From the NCBI GenBank assembly GCA_035048485.1, contig CM068587.1, positions 53,787,501 through 53,851,500 on the forward strand: a stretch of 64,000 nucleotides of DNA. The letters are read 5' to 3'. The stretch is from Pteria penguin. Lineage: Eukaryota; Mollusca; Bivalvia; Pterioida; Pteriidae. Below are positions 1-11,305 of this stretch, one piece after another; the stretch's first letter is position 1; each line of letters begins with the position of its first letter. Made by a program: the position numbers and the translations under genes. The notes below the pieces were generated by a model. That model saw only the letters and a program-made list of their open reading frames with translations, was not told where the DNA came from and did no database searches.

Positions 1-84
1 CCCTGCAGTTTTTGATATGACGTCACGATACCCTGCAGTTTCTGATTTGTGACGTCACGATACCCTGCAGTTTTTGATATGACT
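1..84. repeat. 30-32-bp tandem repeat at window edge
   Basis: Three units starting CCCTGCAGTTT at 1, 31 and 63. The first two each carry a TGACGTCA palindrome; the third diverges after TGATATGAC. The array probably continues left of the window. No coding potential is seen. Confidence 0.8.
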
Positions 85-159
85 GTGATTAGCGAATTGG
101 CTTAGAAAACCATAACTCTGTGCTTCTAGTTGTAATTATTTTGTCAAATGCATTAGAAT

Positions 160-274
160 GGGGTTACCATGCTTGTGTTTTACAAAAACTAACGCCTCGC
201 AGTGAAACTCAATTTCTGACAGGGTATTCGCCGATACCCTGTCAGTTTTTGTAAAACACTCGCATGGTAACCCC
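160..274. mobile_element. short foldback (MITE-like) element
   Basis: The ends are inverted copies of about 30 bp. The left arm begins GGGGTTACCATGC and runs through TGTTTTACAAAAACT; the right arm is its complement, ending GCATGGTAACCCC. A second palindrome (GACAGGGTATTCGCCGATAC and its mirror) lies just inside the right arm. There is no ORF, so it would be a non-autonomous element. Confidence 0.7.
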
Positions 275-1404
275 TAAATAAATCTTTGTTATGTTCTGTA
301 AGTTGTTTTGTGGTATTAGTAATGCGTATGTTAATTTCAGTTCAGTATTTATACAACAAAATTGCCTTAAGGGCATAACCGGCTCGCAAAACTTTTATAT
401 CTCTGCACTAAAGAGTTCCTCTTATCAAATGCAGTTGATGACAAGACAGATAACTCAAGTTAAGTCATAAATAAAGCTCCAGGTTTGCCAGGAATATTGC
501 AAATACAGATTTTCTGTTAATTTTCATCGGAAAGGTTTCAATTTCTTTGCTTCATTCAAGAGATTATGTATCCAATACATTTTATTTGAAATATGAAGAG
601 AAAATGTCCGCCATAAAAGAAAATATTGAGTAGTGTTTGTTTTTGCCTATACATGGCCATGAAAAATGTCTCACTCAGTCAATCAAGGAAGTTGAAAAAC
701 TCCAAATTTTAATTCCGTAACCACATCATACGTTACTATGAGTCTCTATGATAGACCATAAGAAGAAACTTAGTCAGTTTTGAAGCAAATCTATCCTAAA
801 GCTGAATAAGTAGGATATGACCTTTATGTTCATCAAACTTTAAGTACTGGGCAGTTTAAACAGCGTTTACAATTTTGAGCTGCTAAACCTTTACTAAAAA
901 ACTTTAGAGTCTAGCTGTCTGCCTCCGGTTTGTCAGTTCGTGCAGGTCAAAGAACAGTTATTCCATTTCCCATAGGGTCCCATATTAAATTACCGCAACT
1001 TGCACATATTCTACATCATAGCTATAGATAATCCATACATCAAAATATTTGTCAGACCCTCCTTTATCAGAATTTTTACAGTTTACCACAGGTCATTTAC
1101 CTTAATTATGAGAAAATTCTGTTGGAAGGGGGTCACCCCCAAAATTTTGCCAAAATTCATATGTAAACAACAACAACAACTCCTTTTAGGTCCTAAAATC
1201 TTTACATTAGCGAAATAAGATAAAAATTCATGATTTTACAGCAGATTCAATCATTATTTATAGATTGATCAAATGATTTCATCCAACCAGACCCCCTGGT
1301 CCCTCTCTCCTTACATCAGATCAGCCAATCACGACTCTCGTTAATTACTGTTCTATGACCTGCATATATGGGTTTGTTTGTGCGTCTGTCAATTTCCTGT
1401 GGTA
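275..1404. other. AT-rich non-coding stretch
   Basis: Open frames are short and none resembles a protein family. No clear repeat or RNA gene is seen. Confidence 0.5.
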
Positions 1405-1695
1405 TCCGTGGTGAGTTTCCTCGTGTCCGTAGCGAGTTTTCTCGTTTCCGTGGCGAGTTTTCTCGTGTCGTAGCGAGTTTTCTCAAGTTCGTGGTGAATT
1501 TTCTCGTGTTAGTGGCGATTTTTTTCGTAATAGTGGCGAGTCGTAATAGTGGCGAGTTTATTTTGTGTGTGTGTGAGAGAGAGAGAGAGAGAGTGTGTGT
1601 GTGTGTGTAGGTGTGTGTGTGTCCGTGGTGAGGTTTTTCGTGTTAGTGGCGAGCTTTCTCGTGTTAGTGGTGAGTTTTCTCGTCTTCGTGGCGTT
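1405..1695. repeat. 21-bp minisatellite interrupted by a TG/AG microsatellite
   Basis: Degenerate units of the form GTGGCGAGTTTTCTCGTGTT repeat at about 21 bp. Between 1564 and 1622 a (TG)n(AG)n(TG)n microsatellite is embedded, so the two probably arose at different times. Short open frames across it are by-products of the repeat. Confidence 0.75.
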
Positions 1696-3027
1696 TTCTT
1701 GTTCAGTCTGGTCAGATCTCGATTCCTTTCTGATGCCTAGATGGAAACTTTGAAAGTAAGATTGTATGCAAAATCCAATTAAATATTCCATAAACGGTAG
1801 CATTGTCACGGGAAAGATCATTTTTGCTCTCCTTTTGTTTTATGTAATATCTCAATCCAGCGATCTCGGACGATTCTATGCCCAGGATGAATCCGTCCGT
1901 CATACAGAAACTGGTTCCGCCATTCATCACAAAATATGATATTCCCTATCACCGGAAGCAGACACGACGCACGCCGTCCGAGTGCTTTGGTACTTGGTCC
2001 ATTTTAAACAATGAATTAAAATCAGGAATGACACGAGAACTCAGGGAAATAAACATTTCCTCGTGGAAGCTAAAAATGTGTCAAGTTGTTTCGTTAAAGA
2101 AGCTCTACGACTTAACCGACTTGTATACTCTAAACTCACTTACTGAAGCTCTTTGCTAAAGTGGAAAAAGGAATTGTCGCTATGCCGAACTTGCAATGGT
2201 ACATCACCCTCTTCCTCTTGAAACCCCATCTTTGTTACTACGAAGTCATACTTATGTATCTGTGGAAGGGTTTTCATATTTTCGTTTACTCTGGGTATTC
2301 TTTCTAATCCTTCCCCGAAACATTTTCTGCATAAGTAAACCTTCATGAAAATTGATATGAAAAATATTTTCGCGGATATGTTTCTGAATAGAATATTTGC
2401 CCTTATCAGGGAAATGAATTGTGAAATATGAATACATTGTGTAAATTAACTCAATGACATCTTAATATACTAGTAGGCTGGAGTTACCTGCTCTTGCTTG
2501 CTATCGCTGCGCTAAGATCTAGACAAGCATTACCATTCTAATGTTAACATGCCCCATATCATTCTCTACCCAGAGTTATCGCTCCTGACTCTTGCTTATA
2601 TCTCTGTCAACGCTTGAGAAATAGTTCGGTGTTTAGAGATTAAGAAGCACATTTTTGCTTTTTATAAGAATTTTCTCAGCCTCCAGCTGTTTTAATTCTG
2701 GCGAATTATGCCGGAGTATTAAAAAAATTTTCGTCAAAGGGTATTTTCTTACTGTGCATTCGGAACACGTCGGCCTTTACCTACGCTGAAAACTGATTAT
2801 GTCTCCATCATGGACTATTTTTTATCACATGACAAAAGGATATGGCCGCGCCTTTGTGCACGTTTTGTGCCAAACTTTACAATAAGTGTTTTGCATGGTT
2901 AACAATAGTCTACATTTATCAGTACAAAAATGTGGATCTTCTAGCATAACAATAATTAAAGATATTTTCAACAAAAATCTATATAGGTATATTGTACAGT
3001 GAACTCTGTATTAATAGGAATAATTAT
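1696..3027. other. non-coding stretch, nothing recognised
   Basis: No frame carries a recognisable domain. No tandem or inverted structure stands out. Confidence 0.45.
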
Positions 3028-3222
3028 CAGTGGCGAATCCAGGGTTTCCAAAAGTGGTGGTGGGGATGTGAAAGTCAAGTATGAGCTAAATTACTCAATT
3101 TTGGGTGTCAAATTTGGAGTTTTACTCATATCATTTGAGTGTTTTCAACCTTATCATCTATATATGCCTTGTAAATTTGTGGCGAAAAAGGGGGTCGCCC
3201 TCCCCCTCTAAGTCCGCCACTG
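3028..3222 (+). mobile_element. dispersed element with CAGTGGCGGATCCAG-type ends
   Basis: Starts CAGTGGCGAATCCAGGG and ends AGTCCGCCACTG, an inverted pair of about 14 bp. The body (AAATTTGGAGTTTTACTCAT, then TTTTCAACC, then a G-rich run) is shared with the copies at 34445-34833 and 59089-59290, and in inverse orientation with 13224-13385. It looks like a non-autonomous DNA transposon family. Confidence 0.75.
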
Positions 3223-3335
3223 ATTATTATATAACTACTTTCTTGCTTCAGTCTGACAGGTGATTATCCCAGTTCTCTCAATATCAATAAAACTGGCTTC
3301 CAGTGCAACCCACCTCTTTTACTAGTTTAGGATCT

Positions 3336-3563
3336 GGGTCCGGCGCCATAAACTGAGAATATACAGGTACTTAAGTCAAAATTTCATATTCTTCTGTTCA
3401 TCAATGAATTAATAACTGGGATTTGGACTTTATTTAGTTTTATTCTCTTGATAGATAGAATTAAATCACTCTGCATGAGAATTTATTTGAACGTTGGACA
3501 ATGGAATAAATTAAAATGAAATATTTTAACATAAGTATATTCGCAGTTTATGGCGCCGGACCC
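3336..3563. mobile_element. MITE with GGGTCCGGCGCCATAAACTG ends, copy 1
   Basis: Terminal inverted repeats of about 30 bp: GGGTCCGGCGCCATAAACTG at the left and its complement at the right, with an AT-rich interior. A near-identical copy lies at 26345-26565, which confirms a mobile family. No ORF. Confidence 0.85.
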
Positions 3564-4384
3564 TGGTCCTGCATGATGGAATTTAAACGTGATATCACGA
3601 GAACTATAGGTAGGGAAACCATATTCATCTTCTTCTGCATCATGCATGGTAGCATGTGAAAAATTAGCCTCTTTCCACCCTTTCCCTCATACAGCGCTCA
3701 AGGTTGTCTTTTTGGAATTTTCTCTTTGCAAAATCTATGCTGTCATTGTAATGTGTATGGTAAAGGGCGACGTGTTTCGATTGCGTTTCTTTGTGGTAAA
3801 AATTTCGGGGTCGATATTCTATGGCTTGGGTACAGAGGGGTGGATGGGGTGTTACAGTATGGCAACGCATTGCTTCAGTACTAAATCTGGCCACCATGAT
3901 TCCGGAAAGCACGCCAAATTTTAATTTTGAGTATTTTAAACTTTGCAAGAACTATGATTCAAGCGCCTTTTCACCAGTTGCTGATTGGAGTTTGATTTTT
4001 TAATGGTAAAGAATATTCCAAATTAAAAGTGGAATATATATATTTATATATTATATGTTACTTCTAAAACATACAAGTAGATACGCCGAGATACATTAAC
4101 GGTGTTCATACGTGGATTTTCTTATTACATGCATATAGTAGTCACAGGAAAATTTTGATGTGATGTTACATCAGAAGTTGAAAACGAAAGTCACCTTTTG
4201 GACATTATTCATGTACATGTAGGCCCTATTTATATTTGTTAATGGCCGTGTATTAAAAAGAAGACTGCTTTTAAAAATATTAGTCAGAACTCAAATGAAA
4301 TAAGTGAAAAAAGGGGGATAACAAGTGTTTCTGTGACGAAATGTTTGTCCTGCATTTCATTAATTCGATTGTTTGGAGCCTTAT
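3564..4384. other. AT-rich non-coding stretch
   Basis: Only short open frames without family resemblance. No repeat recognised. Confidence 0.4.
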
Positions 4385-4512
4385 ATTCTTGGCATCTAGC
4401 CAAGAGGTCCCGGGTTCAAGTCCAGCACGCTGTCCTGTTTTCGGGTGAGACGGTAAAGTCGGGGTCCAGTGTCACGGTAGACGTGTAACGTTAAAAATCC
4501 GTAACTGATTGA
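4385..4512 (+). repeat. degenerate tRNA-derived SINE fragment
   Basis: Contains a B-box-like GGGTTCAAGTCC, followed by the family's body (GTGAGACGGTAAA, then GTGTCACGGTAGACGTG). The tail with the 'GTGACGGCATCTGCC' complement is missing, so this is a truncated old copy. Confidence 0.6.
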
Positions 4513-4665
4513 CCTCCTGACGAGTTTCATACATAGTACTCCAGGAATGTTTTACTTCGCAGTACGTTTTAATTCCTGACACGCATATTGTCTTTATGTC
4601 CCGTTAAGTAAAAATGTACAAGTTGGCTAAATGTTCAAGAAGATCTAAACCTACATCCAACCATA

Positions 4666-4911
4666 TATCTAACATATATAAACATAAAGCAAACGATCGG
4701 CAATGATAACTTACCCCGATCTGTCGTCTGAAGGCTCTACACACATTTTTTCCCAACCTTTTTTTAACCTTTTTTTCCCCAATGGCTGACACAGAAACCG
4801 ACAAATTTGAAACAGGTTGGGAAAAAAAATATGTGTAGAGCCTCCAGACGACAGATCGGGGGTAAGTTATCATTGCCGATCGTTTGCTTTATGTTTATAT
4901 ATGTTAGATAT
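4666..4911. repeat. foldback element, arms about 95 bp
   Basis: The left arm (about 4666-4758) and the right arm (about 4814-4911) are near-perfect inverted copies around a ~55-bp spacer. They share, for example, GATCGGCAATGATAACTTAC and its complement. It could be a MITE or a palindromic duplication; flanking target duplications are not obvious. Confidence 0.8.
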
Positions 4912-5384
4912 TTGCTCCACGTGATGCCGAAATGCGTAGAATCGTGCCGGCCATTCCGTTTATCAAAAATGCAAGTTTACGCAACGTAAGGGATTGTGGT
5001 CCTATCATTCATTTAGGGCCACTACTTGCGACTAGTAGTCCTCATATGTTCCTATATTGTATTTATCCCTTCACATGATACTTTCAGGTACACCTTTTCA
5101 ATAATATTCCATGTTATGATGTAATGCAAAATCTTTTCAACAGATTTCAAATTATTGTTTTTGAATATTGATTATTTCCAACGTTCATAACAGACACCTT
5201 TTTGCTATTATTTAACACACCTTCATTATTTGATATTTTTGCAATACAGAGTTATTTAGGTATACATCTGACGTGAAAACCATCATAAAGTTGCTATGGA
5301 AATGCCATTATTGTGTCTTTGTTACATTTAAATTTCGCATCCGTTTCAATTGTCAATTGTTTACGTCATAACTATTCTACGTCA

Positions 5385-5630
5385 GGGGCCAGTTTTTCGA
5401 AACTTTAACCACTGGTTAAACTAACCAGTGGTTGACGTTTGAGAGACAATTAATTTAGTTTATAAGATTTCTGTATAAAATCCTAAATTACTTTACAAAA
5501 TTTGTTTCATTTGCTACAAATCAGTATACATGTGTAGGACTTAAAGTCTTCTCATTTCAAAGATATAGTCAGATGAAATTTAACCAATGCTTAGCTTAAT
5601 CAGTGGTTATAGTTTCAAACAACTGGCCCC
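5385..5630. mobile_element. MITE with GGGGCCAGTTTTTCGAAAC ends
   Basis: The left end GGGGCCAGTTTTTCGAAACT matches the complement of the right end (GTTTCAAACAACTGGCCCC). Just inside lie mirrored ACCACTGGTTA motifs. About 246 bp, AT-rich interior, no ORF. Confidence 0.75.
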
Positions 5631-5752
5631 AGTTATGCATATCCAAGGACAGATAACTCTTCATTACGGAAATATCAAATTCTGGAAATGATATTAAATT
5701 ACACGATGGTAAATGGGAAAAGGGGGGGGGGTTAACTTCCTACATAAAGGTA

Positions 5753-6030
5753 TGATTGATTGATTGATTGATTTTTGTTTTACGTCACACCACGAATATT
5801 TTACGTATATGGTGACGGCATCTGCCTGATGCGGGGCATACAAATTTTGACCTTTGCAACGGACCAACCCGAAGCAGTGAGGGGTCTTTAACATGCCATG
5901 TATACCACGACACGGGGCCTCGGTTTTTACTGTCTCATCCGAAAGACATCACGCCGGCATGACCAGAGCGGGACTCGAACCACGGCCTCCCGATCAGGAG
6001 TCCGACGCGATACCACTAGGCCACGCCGGC
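5753..6030 (-). mobile_element. tRNA-derived SINE, family 1
   Basis: Read on the minus strand: a tRNA-like head with a split promoter (A-box-like TGGCCTAGTGG; B box GGTTCGAGTCCC), a conserved body (CAGTGAGGGATCTTT, CATCTGCCTGATGC in plus orientation) and a TGAT-rich tail next to TTTTACGTCAC. The anticodon position reads CCT, so an Arg-type tRNA is one possible source. The same family recurs at 36829, 45111, 46347, 48906, 53818, 56016, 63262 and 63606. Confidence 0.85.
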
Positions 6031-6634
6031 TTACATAAAGGTATAACAGACGTACTGTTGGAATGGGGTATACTTTTAAGGCCACCCAATATATTAATGA
6101 ATATCATTTTCTCTGTATATCATTGTCAATGGGTATCTTTTTAATCACAAAATATATGAATAGGTAGAACGTATGTGGAAAATACAAGAGAAAATATTTT
6201 TGTACTAGAATTTGGAATGCAGAAACTGATTGCAAGCCTATTCATGGTAAATAACAGGAAAAATCATTTCTGTTGTCACCTTTAATATAACACCTTTTAT
6301 TGCATATTACGCAAAAGTAGATATAAAGCAAATGTGAAATACGTCATCAATATTCGTCAGTATATCTATGGGTATGTTTTACACTTTACTCAAAATATGA
6401 ATGGGTAGGGTGCCAGCAACTCCAGCCCTACGTCCGTACCCAAAATCATTGCGGGTTAACCCCCTCCCCGTGGTAATTTACAATGTACATGTAATAGACT
6501 AGTTATTGTCACAGTACAACTCCCTGAGATAAACACCAAATACATCTATATAACGGTGGATGTTTATATATGTAATATATACATACACAATTTGTGAAAT
6601 AATACTGTTATTGATACATCCGTTTACATAGTAA
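6031..6634. other. 3' flank of the receptor gene
   Basis: Non-coding. A minus-strand AATAAA at 6296-6301 lies about 335 bp beyond the receptor stop codon and is a plausible poly(A) signal. Confidence 0.4.
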
Positions 6635-8038
6635 CTACCTGAGCGAGCCTCTCCGATAGTTCAATTTTCCCAAGAACAAGATTTTTATTTCCGTTCTATA
6701 TTTGGGATTAATGATGCCATATATAATTGGATTTATCACATTATTGAGGTAGATAGACTTGGTACCGAGTTCGAACCAAGCTTGGTCCGTGCCTTGAGAT
6801 ATCACCTTGACTTGTTTTAAAACTTCTAATAACAAAAACGGGAGATAACTCACGACAAACACTATAGTGATGGACAGAAACATTGCATTAGAACGTCTGA
6901 TATTGGCTTTTTCCTTCAGGGATTGTTTGCGTTTTGGAGAGTTTCGGCTTCTCCTGAATTCGGATACACTACCAGTACTTCTAGACGAGTCTGATAATGC
7001 TTTGTACTTTTTCTCGTACTTGGTTTTCTGTATTTTGCGATTAGGTTTATTTTCCCCATTTTGTGAGTAATTGAGCAATTTACAATCTGTCTTCTGTTGA
7101 GAAGATGAAACTCTACCACGTAAACGTCGTATTATAAAAGAAATACAACTCTGTTCTTTCACAACCACCTGTTCTTGTTTTACACCTTCTACGGTGAACA
7201 CCGAGTCATCATTGGCTATTTTATCATTTTCAATGATTTTACCATTTCCCACATTTCCGGAATCATCATTAGATCGGTTTGTTTCTTCCATTTCCAACGA
7301 TTTGTTTGATTCCGTTCCACATGAATCCTTCCTTGAAATACTGTCTTGTGTTTCTCCTATTTGCGAGTGTTTCCAGTGATATATCGTTAAAGCTATTTTA
7401 AGATAAATGATTCCAAGAATAACAAAAGAAATGAAAAAGATAAAACCTAAAATGCTGTAGTAGATCGTTGGGTAAGGAGTACCGCTTAGAGATCCGTCAA
7501 ACGAACATGCGATTCCGGATATATTCTCATATGGCGTTGTAACTGGTTTTGTACCAAATATAAATGGTGCTGGAGAAGACAGAATTGCAGCTATTAACAC
7601 AGACAAAATTATGGAATACGTTGCACGTTTTGTAGACGGCGTCTTCAGAGGAGATGTTGTGACCAAATACCTATCAAAGGCGATCACCAGCAGCAATAAG
7701 CAAGAACACATGTTGGTGAAAAATGCTATTGTTCTAAATAATTTACATGGCACCGGTTCGGCATAAATTAGGGGGAACCTGAGATCGAACATTTCATAGG
7801 GTATTGAAATTCCACAAGAAACTAAATCGAACACTGCTAACCACGTGATGTGTATATGACCGGATATCCTCTTCATTCGGAAGTGGTATACATACACGGT
7901 TAGAGAGTTTCCGAATATCCCAAACACCATACAGCAGAAAATGAAGACAAAAGCTGGCAGATCAGTCTGGAAGACATTTTCATTAATCAACCATAATATA
8001 TGGTCATCGTTGAGGACATAACTGTCATTTGCATCCAT
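6635..8038 (-). CDS. rhodopsin-like (class A) G-protein-coupled receptor, orphan
   Basis: An uninterrupted 467-codon frame. I start at the ATG at 8038 because its context is near-optimal (ACC ATG G); the GTG two codons upstream is not a credible start. Seven hydrophobic helices lie near residues 28-51, 62-84, 98-120, 140-161, 192-218, 384-406 and 423-443. Class A marks: GN in helix 1, LAxxD in helix 2, a C98-C178 pair for the extracellular disulfide, DRY at 122-124, and NPIIY at 436-440. An N-glycosylation site near the N terminus and another in the second extracellular loop fit a plasma-membrane receptor. Loop 3 is long (about 160 residues), polar and Ser/Lys-rich. Oddities: helix 6 reads S-Y-L-P where most receptors have C-W-x-P, and helix 4 lacks its usual tryptophan. 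It resembles the peptide-receptor-like orphans common in molluscs; ligand unknown. It is intronless and could be a retrogene. Confidence 0.9.
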   Translation of the reverse strand: MDANDSYVLNDDHILWLINENVFQTDLPAFVFIFCCMVFGIFGNSLTVYVYHFRMKRISGHIHITWLAVFDLVSCGISIPYEMFDLRFPLIYAEPVPCKLFRTIAFFTNMCSCLLLLVIAFDRYLVTTSPLKTPSTKRATYSIILSVLIAAILSSPAPFIFGTKPVTTPYENISGIACSFDGSLSGTPYPTIYYSILGFIFFISFVILGIIYLKIALTIYHWKHSQIGETQDSISRKDSCGTESNKSLEMEETNRSNDDSGNVGNGKIIENDKIANDDSVFTVEGVKQEQVVVKEQSCISFIIRRLRGRVSSSQQKTDCKLLNYSQNGENKPNRKIQKTKYEKKYKALSDSSRSTGSVSEFRRSRNSPKRKQSLKEKANIRRSNAMFLSITIVFVVSYLPFLLLEVLKQVKVISQGTDQAWFELGTKSIYLNNVINPIIYGIINPKYRTEIKILFLGKLNYRRGSLR

Positions 8039-9925
8039 GGTCACATTGTAAGTCTGTTTTTCCTCATTTCTTCTTGCTTATCAAGTTTCCTAAAACGACA
8101 TCGTGATTGTAAATGAAATCAAGAGACATCTTATTGAAGAAAAGATATTCATAAAACGGGTTTGTTTTAAATATAGACCTTGCAGTCCTGTTATTCGTGA
8201 TACTGAATGATTTATGCAGCCTCTGGTGGCATCTCTCTCTCTCTCTCTCTCTCCTGAACCACTTATTTCTCACTAGATATGTAATAAAATAAATCAATAA
8301 ATATCATTTCAAATAATACCAATCTTCTGATTTTTTTAATACAGTGAAAAATTAAAAGCCAGATAAAACCCTCATAACTTCTTGGGCAATGGATTCGTCC
8401 GACTTCTCCATGTTACAAACACATGTGAATACAGTCTCAGGTAGGCATTCAACAGCTTACTGTCCTCTATCCAAGTCTAGTGTCATTTTTTAATGGGGGG
8501 GGGGGGTGTTTAAATACAAAATGCAAAAATTAAAACATGACAACTTTGTATTTACCACCCCCAATTAAATTCAAAAATTAAAACATGACACTAGTGTTTG
8601 CATTACAACTCAAAAAAGTCTATACATGTTTTTTTTAACAATTTTTCAATCATACTGTGATATGAAAGCGAGAGTCCCCGACTTCTTAGACATAGCGGCG
8701 CAATCCGGGAATCGGACCTGAACTGCCTGCACTAAAGCTAGTCCCTTAAGTGTGATCCGGCAACGAATAGAAATTTTCTTTTAAAACATTACATACATAT
8801 ACTCACTTGTGTAGATCTTTGCGGAGATACTAGTTCTGCTGCAGTTATGAATCGGTAGATAAAATGAAACTCACCATCTAGACGGAAATGCACATATTTA
8901 CAAGTACACACACTTCACAGAGATATTTTGTTAAAGTTCTTCCTTGTATAAACAGATATCAAAAGACTGACATAGTACCAGTCCCTCAATGTAACAGCTC
9001 CAGAAATGAATACCATGCATGTTTCCCACATGACATCGTCATTCGGAACTCGTGAATAATCTCGGATTTCCTCCGTCGACACATTTTGGATTTGTACTTA
9101 CAGTTTCACATACTTACAATTCAAATGCGGTATAATTTGTCGGCAAATAGAGACAGCCTTACTCTATATGCCTTTGTACATTTAAAATCGAGGTTTAAAT
9201 ATAAGGTTTTCAGCTTCATTGGGCATCTGTTATGGTTAAAGATCTTATTTATAAAAGATTGTGTTAAAGAACGGTCCGTATTAAAGTAATAAAAAGGTTG
9301 AGTGTAGATCGTGTATTTACTCACCAGATGCCCTGTTATGTGTTGATAAAAGTCGCATTCTGTATGCCAAAGGCGAGTTCTCTTACACATTTTGCAATGG
9401 ATATCATAATTTATAAAGCCGCTATGCTCCACCGACTTTCTTTTAGCTTTTGTCTTAGGTTAAAACATACGACATCCGGTATAATCGATGCTATTGTCAA
9501 CAATAGTGACCCTATATTTACTCTATGTTTGACTTAATAGAAATAGTTATTCCTCTTGCAGAGCCTACATTGACTCATCATTAACGGAATTATCTATTCT
9601 AACCACCGCCTTTCTCGATGTGGAAATACGCATACAGTCTGTGTTTGTTTAAGATTGCAACATTACATTTTCTCTAATTGCACGAAACGTCTAATTGTTT
9701 CCCTCGGTTCTGTATGTTTGAAAAGGGATCTTTATGTTCAGTTATAAATGTATTTTCTATATTTAAGCAAAACCATTTTCTCTGTTATATTACTACAGAC
9801 TTGTTATTGTCTTGTATCTTTTAGACCGAACGTGTAGAACTGACGACAGAAAACATTCGGTAGGCCTCGGTTTGGTTGTTACCTAACGCGTAACACTTGA
9901 TCCCATGAAAATGTCCAATTTTCTG
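8039..9925. other. 5' flank of the receptor; non-coding with small repeats
   Basis: A (TC)n run at 8236-8254; a foldback element at 8477-8594 whose ends read CTAGTGTCAT and its complement; a SINE family 2 fragment near 8680-8755 (GGCGCAATCCGGGAATCGGA). The rest shows no gene. Several short frames at 9.1-9.5 kb lack any family resemblance. Confidence 0.5.
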
Positions 9926-10107
9926 TTAGTGGTTGACGGATTGGTGTTTTACGTCGCTTTCAACCATTTTTTTTTTAATTATATCGCGACATATAAGAAG
10001 GAGTTAACCAACCTCTTAAACAGTGATCACAGTGCAATTTGGGAATCCAACCCGAATTGTCGGTAATGCAAGTCAAGTGCTTAACCGCTACACCAGGCCT
10101 GCCCCTT
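9926..10107 (-). mobile_element. tRNA-derived SINE, family 2
   Basis: In plus orientation it begins with GGTGTTTTACGTCGCTTTCA, continues with TATCGCGACAT and a core, and ends with a tRNA-like head complement (CTTAACCGCTACACCAGGCC). It matches the intact copy at 60820-60999 in reverse. Divergent, so old. Confidence 0.8.
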
Positions 10108-10202
10108 ACTCAATTGGTGACTGTGGTCTATTAAAATGTCATCGGTGGACCTTCGTACGACTAAGTGACGCTGTAACCTGGTCGCTAGAGCATCTGTCGC
10201 TT

Positions 10203-11305
10203 TATAGGGATGTGGGGATGTGTTCTCTTTATTGTTGGGGATGTGTTCTCTTTATTGGTGGAGGTGTGTTCTCTTTATTGGTGGGGGTGTGTTCTCTTTT
10301 TTGGTGGGGATGTGTTCTCTTTATTGTTGGGGATGTGTTCTCTTTATTGGTGGAGGTGTGTTCCCTTTATTGGTGGGGATGTGTTCTCTTTATTGGTGGG
10401 GATGTGTTCTCTTTATTGGTAAGGATGTGTTCTCTTTATTGGTGGGGATGCGTTCTCTTTATGGGTGGGGATGCGTTCTCTTTATTGATGGGGATTTGTT
10501 CTTTTTATTGGTGGGGATTTGTTCTCTTTATTGGTGGGGATGTGTTCTCTTTATTGGTGGGGATATGTTCTCTTTATTGGTGGGGATTTGTTCTCTTTAT
10601 TGGTAAGGATGTGTTCTCTTTATTGGTGGGGATTTGATCTCTGTATTGGTAAGGATGTGTTCTCTTTATTGATGGGGATGTGTTCTCTTTATTGATGGGG
10701 ATGTGTTCTCTTAATTGGTGGGGATGCTTTCTCTTTATTGTTGGGGATGTGTTCTCTTTATTGGTGGGGATGTGTTCTCTTTATTGTTGGGGATGTGTTC
10801 TCTTTATTGGTGGGGATGTGTCCTCTTTATTGGTGGGGATGCTTTCTCTTTATTGTTGGGGATGTGTCCTCTTTATTGGTGGGGATGCTTTCTCTTTATT
10901 GTTGGGGATGTGTCCTCTTTATTGGTGGGGATGTGTTCTCTTTATTGTTGGGGATGTGTTCTCTTTATTGGTGGGGATGTGTCCTCTTTATTGGTGGGGA
11001 TGCTTTCTCTTTATTGTTGGGGATGTGTCCTCTTTATTGGTGGGGATGCTTTCTCTTTATTGTTGGGGATGTGTTCTCTTTATTGTTGGGGATGTGTTCT
11101 CTTTATTGGTGGGGATGTGTCCTCTTTATTGGTGGGGATGTGTTCTCTTTATTGTTGGGGATGTGTTCTCTTTATTGGTGGGGATGTGTTCTCTTTATTG
11201 TTGGGGATGTGTTCTCTTTATTGGTGGGGATGTGTTCTCTTTATTGGTGGGGATGTGTTCTCTTTATTGGTGGGGATGTGTTCTCTTTATTGGTGGGGAT
11301 GTGTT
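10203..11305. repeat. 23-bp minisatellite, nearly 50 copies
   Basis: The unit is GATGTGTTCTCTTTATTGGT plus GGG, with common variants (TGTTGGGG, CCTCTTTATT, GATGCTTTC). Variants come in higher-order blocks, especially 10720-11300. Since 23 is not a multiple of 3 and the unit has no stop, all three plus frames stay open for about 200 codons, giving Trp/Cys/Phe-rich repeats that should not be taken as proteins. It directly follows a SINE. Confidence 0.97.

Noticed and set aside
10203..11305. Three overlapping ~200-codon Trp/Cys-rich open frames
   Set aside because: They follow from a stop-free 23-bp tandem repeat and have no non-repeat protein sequence.
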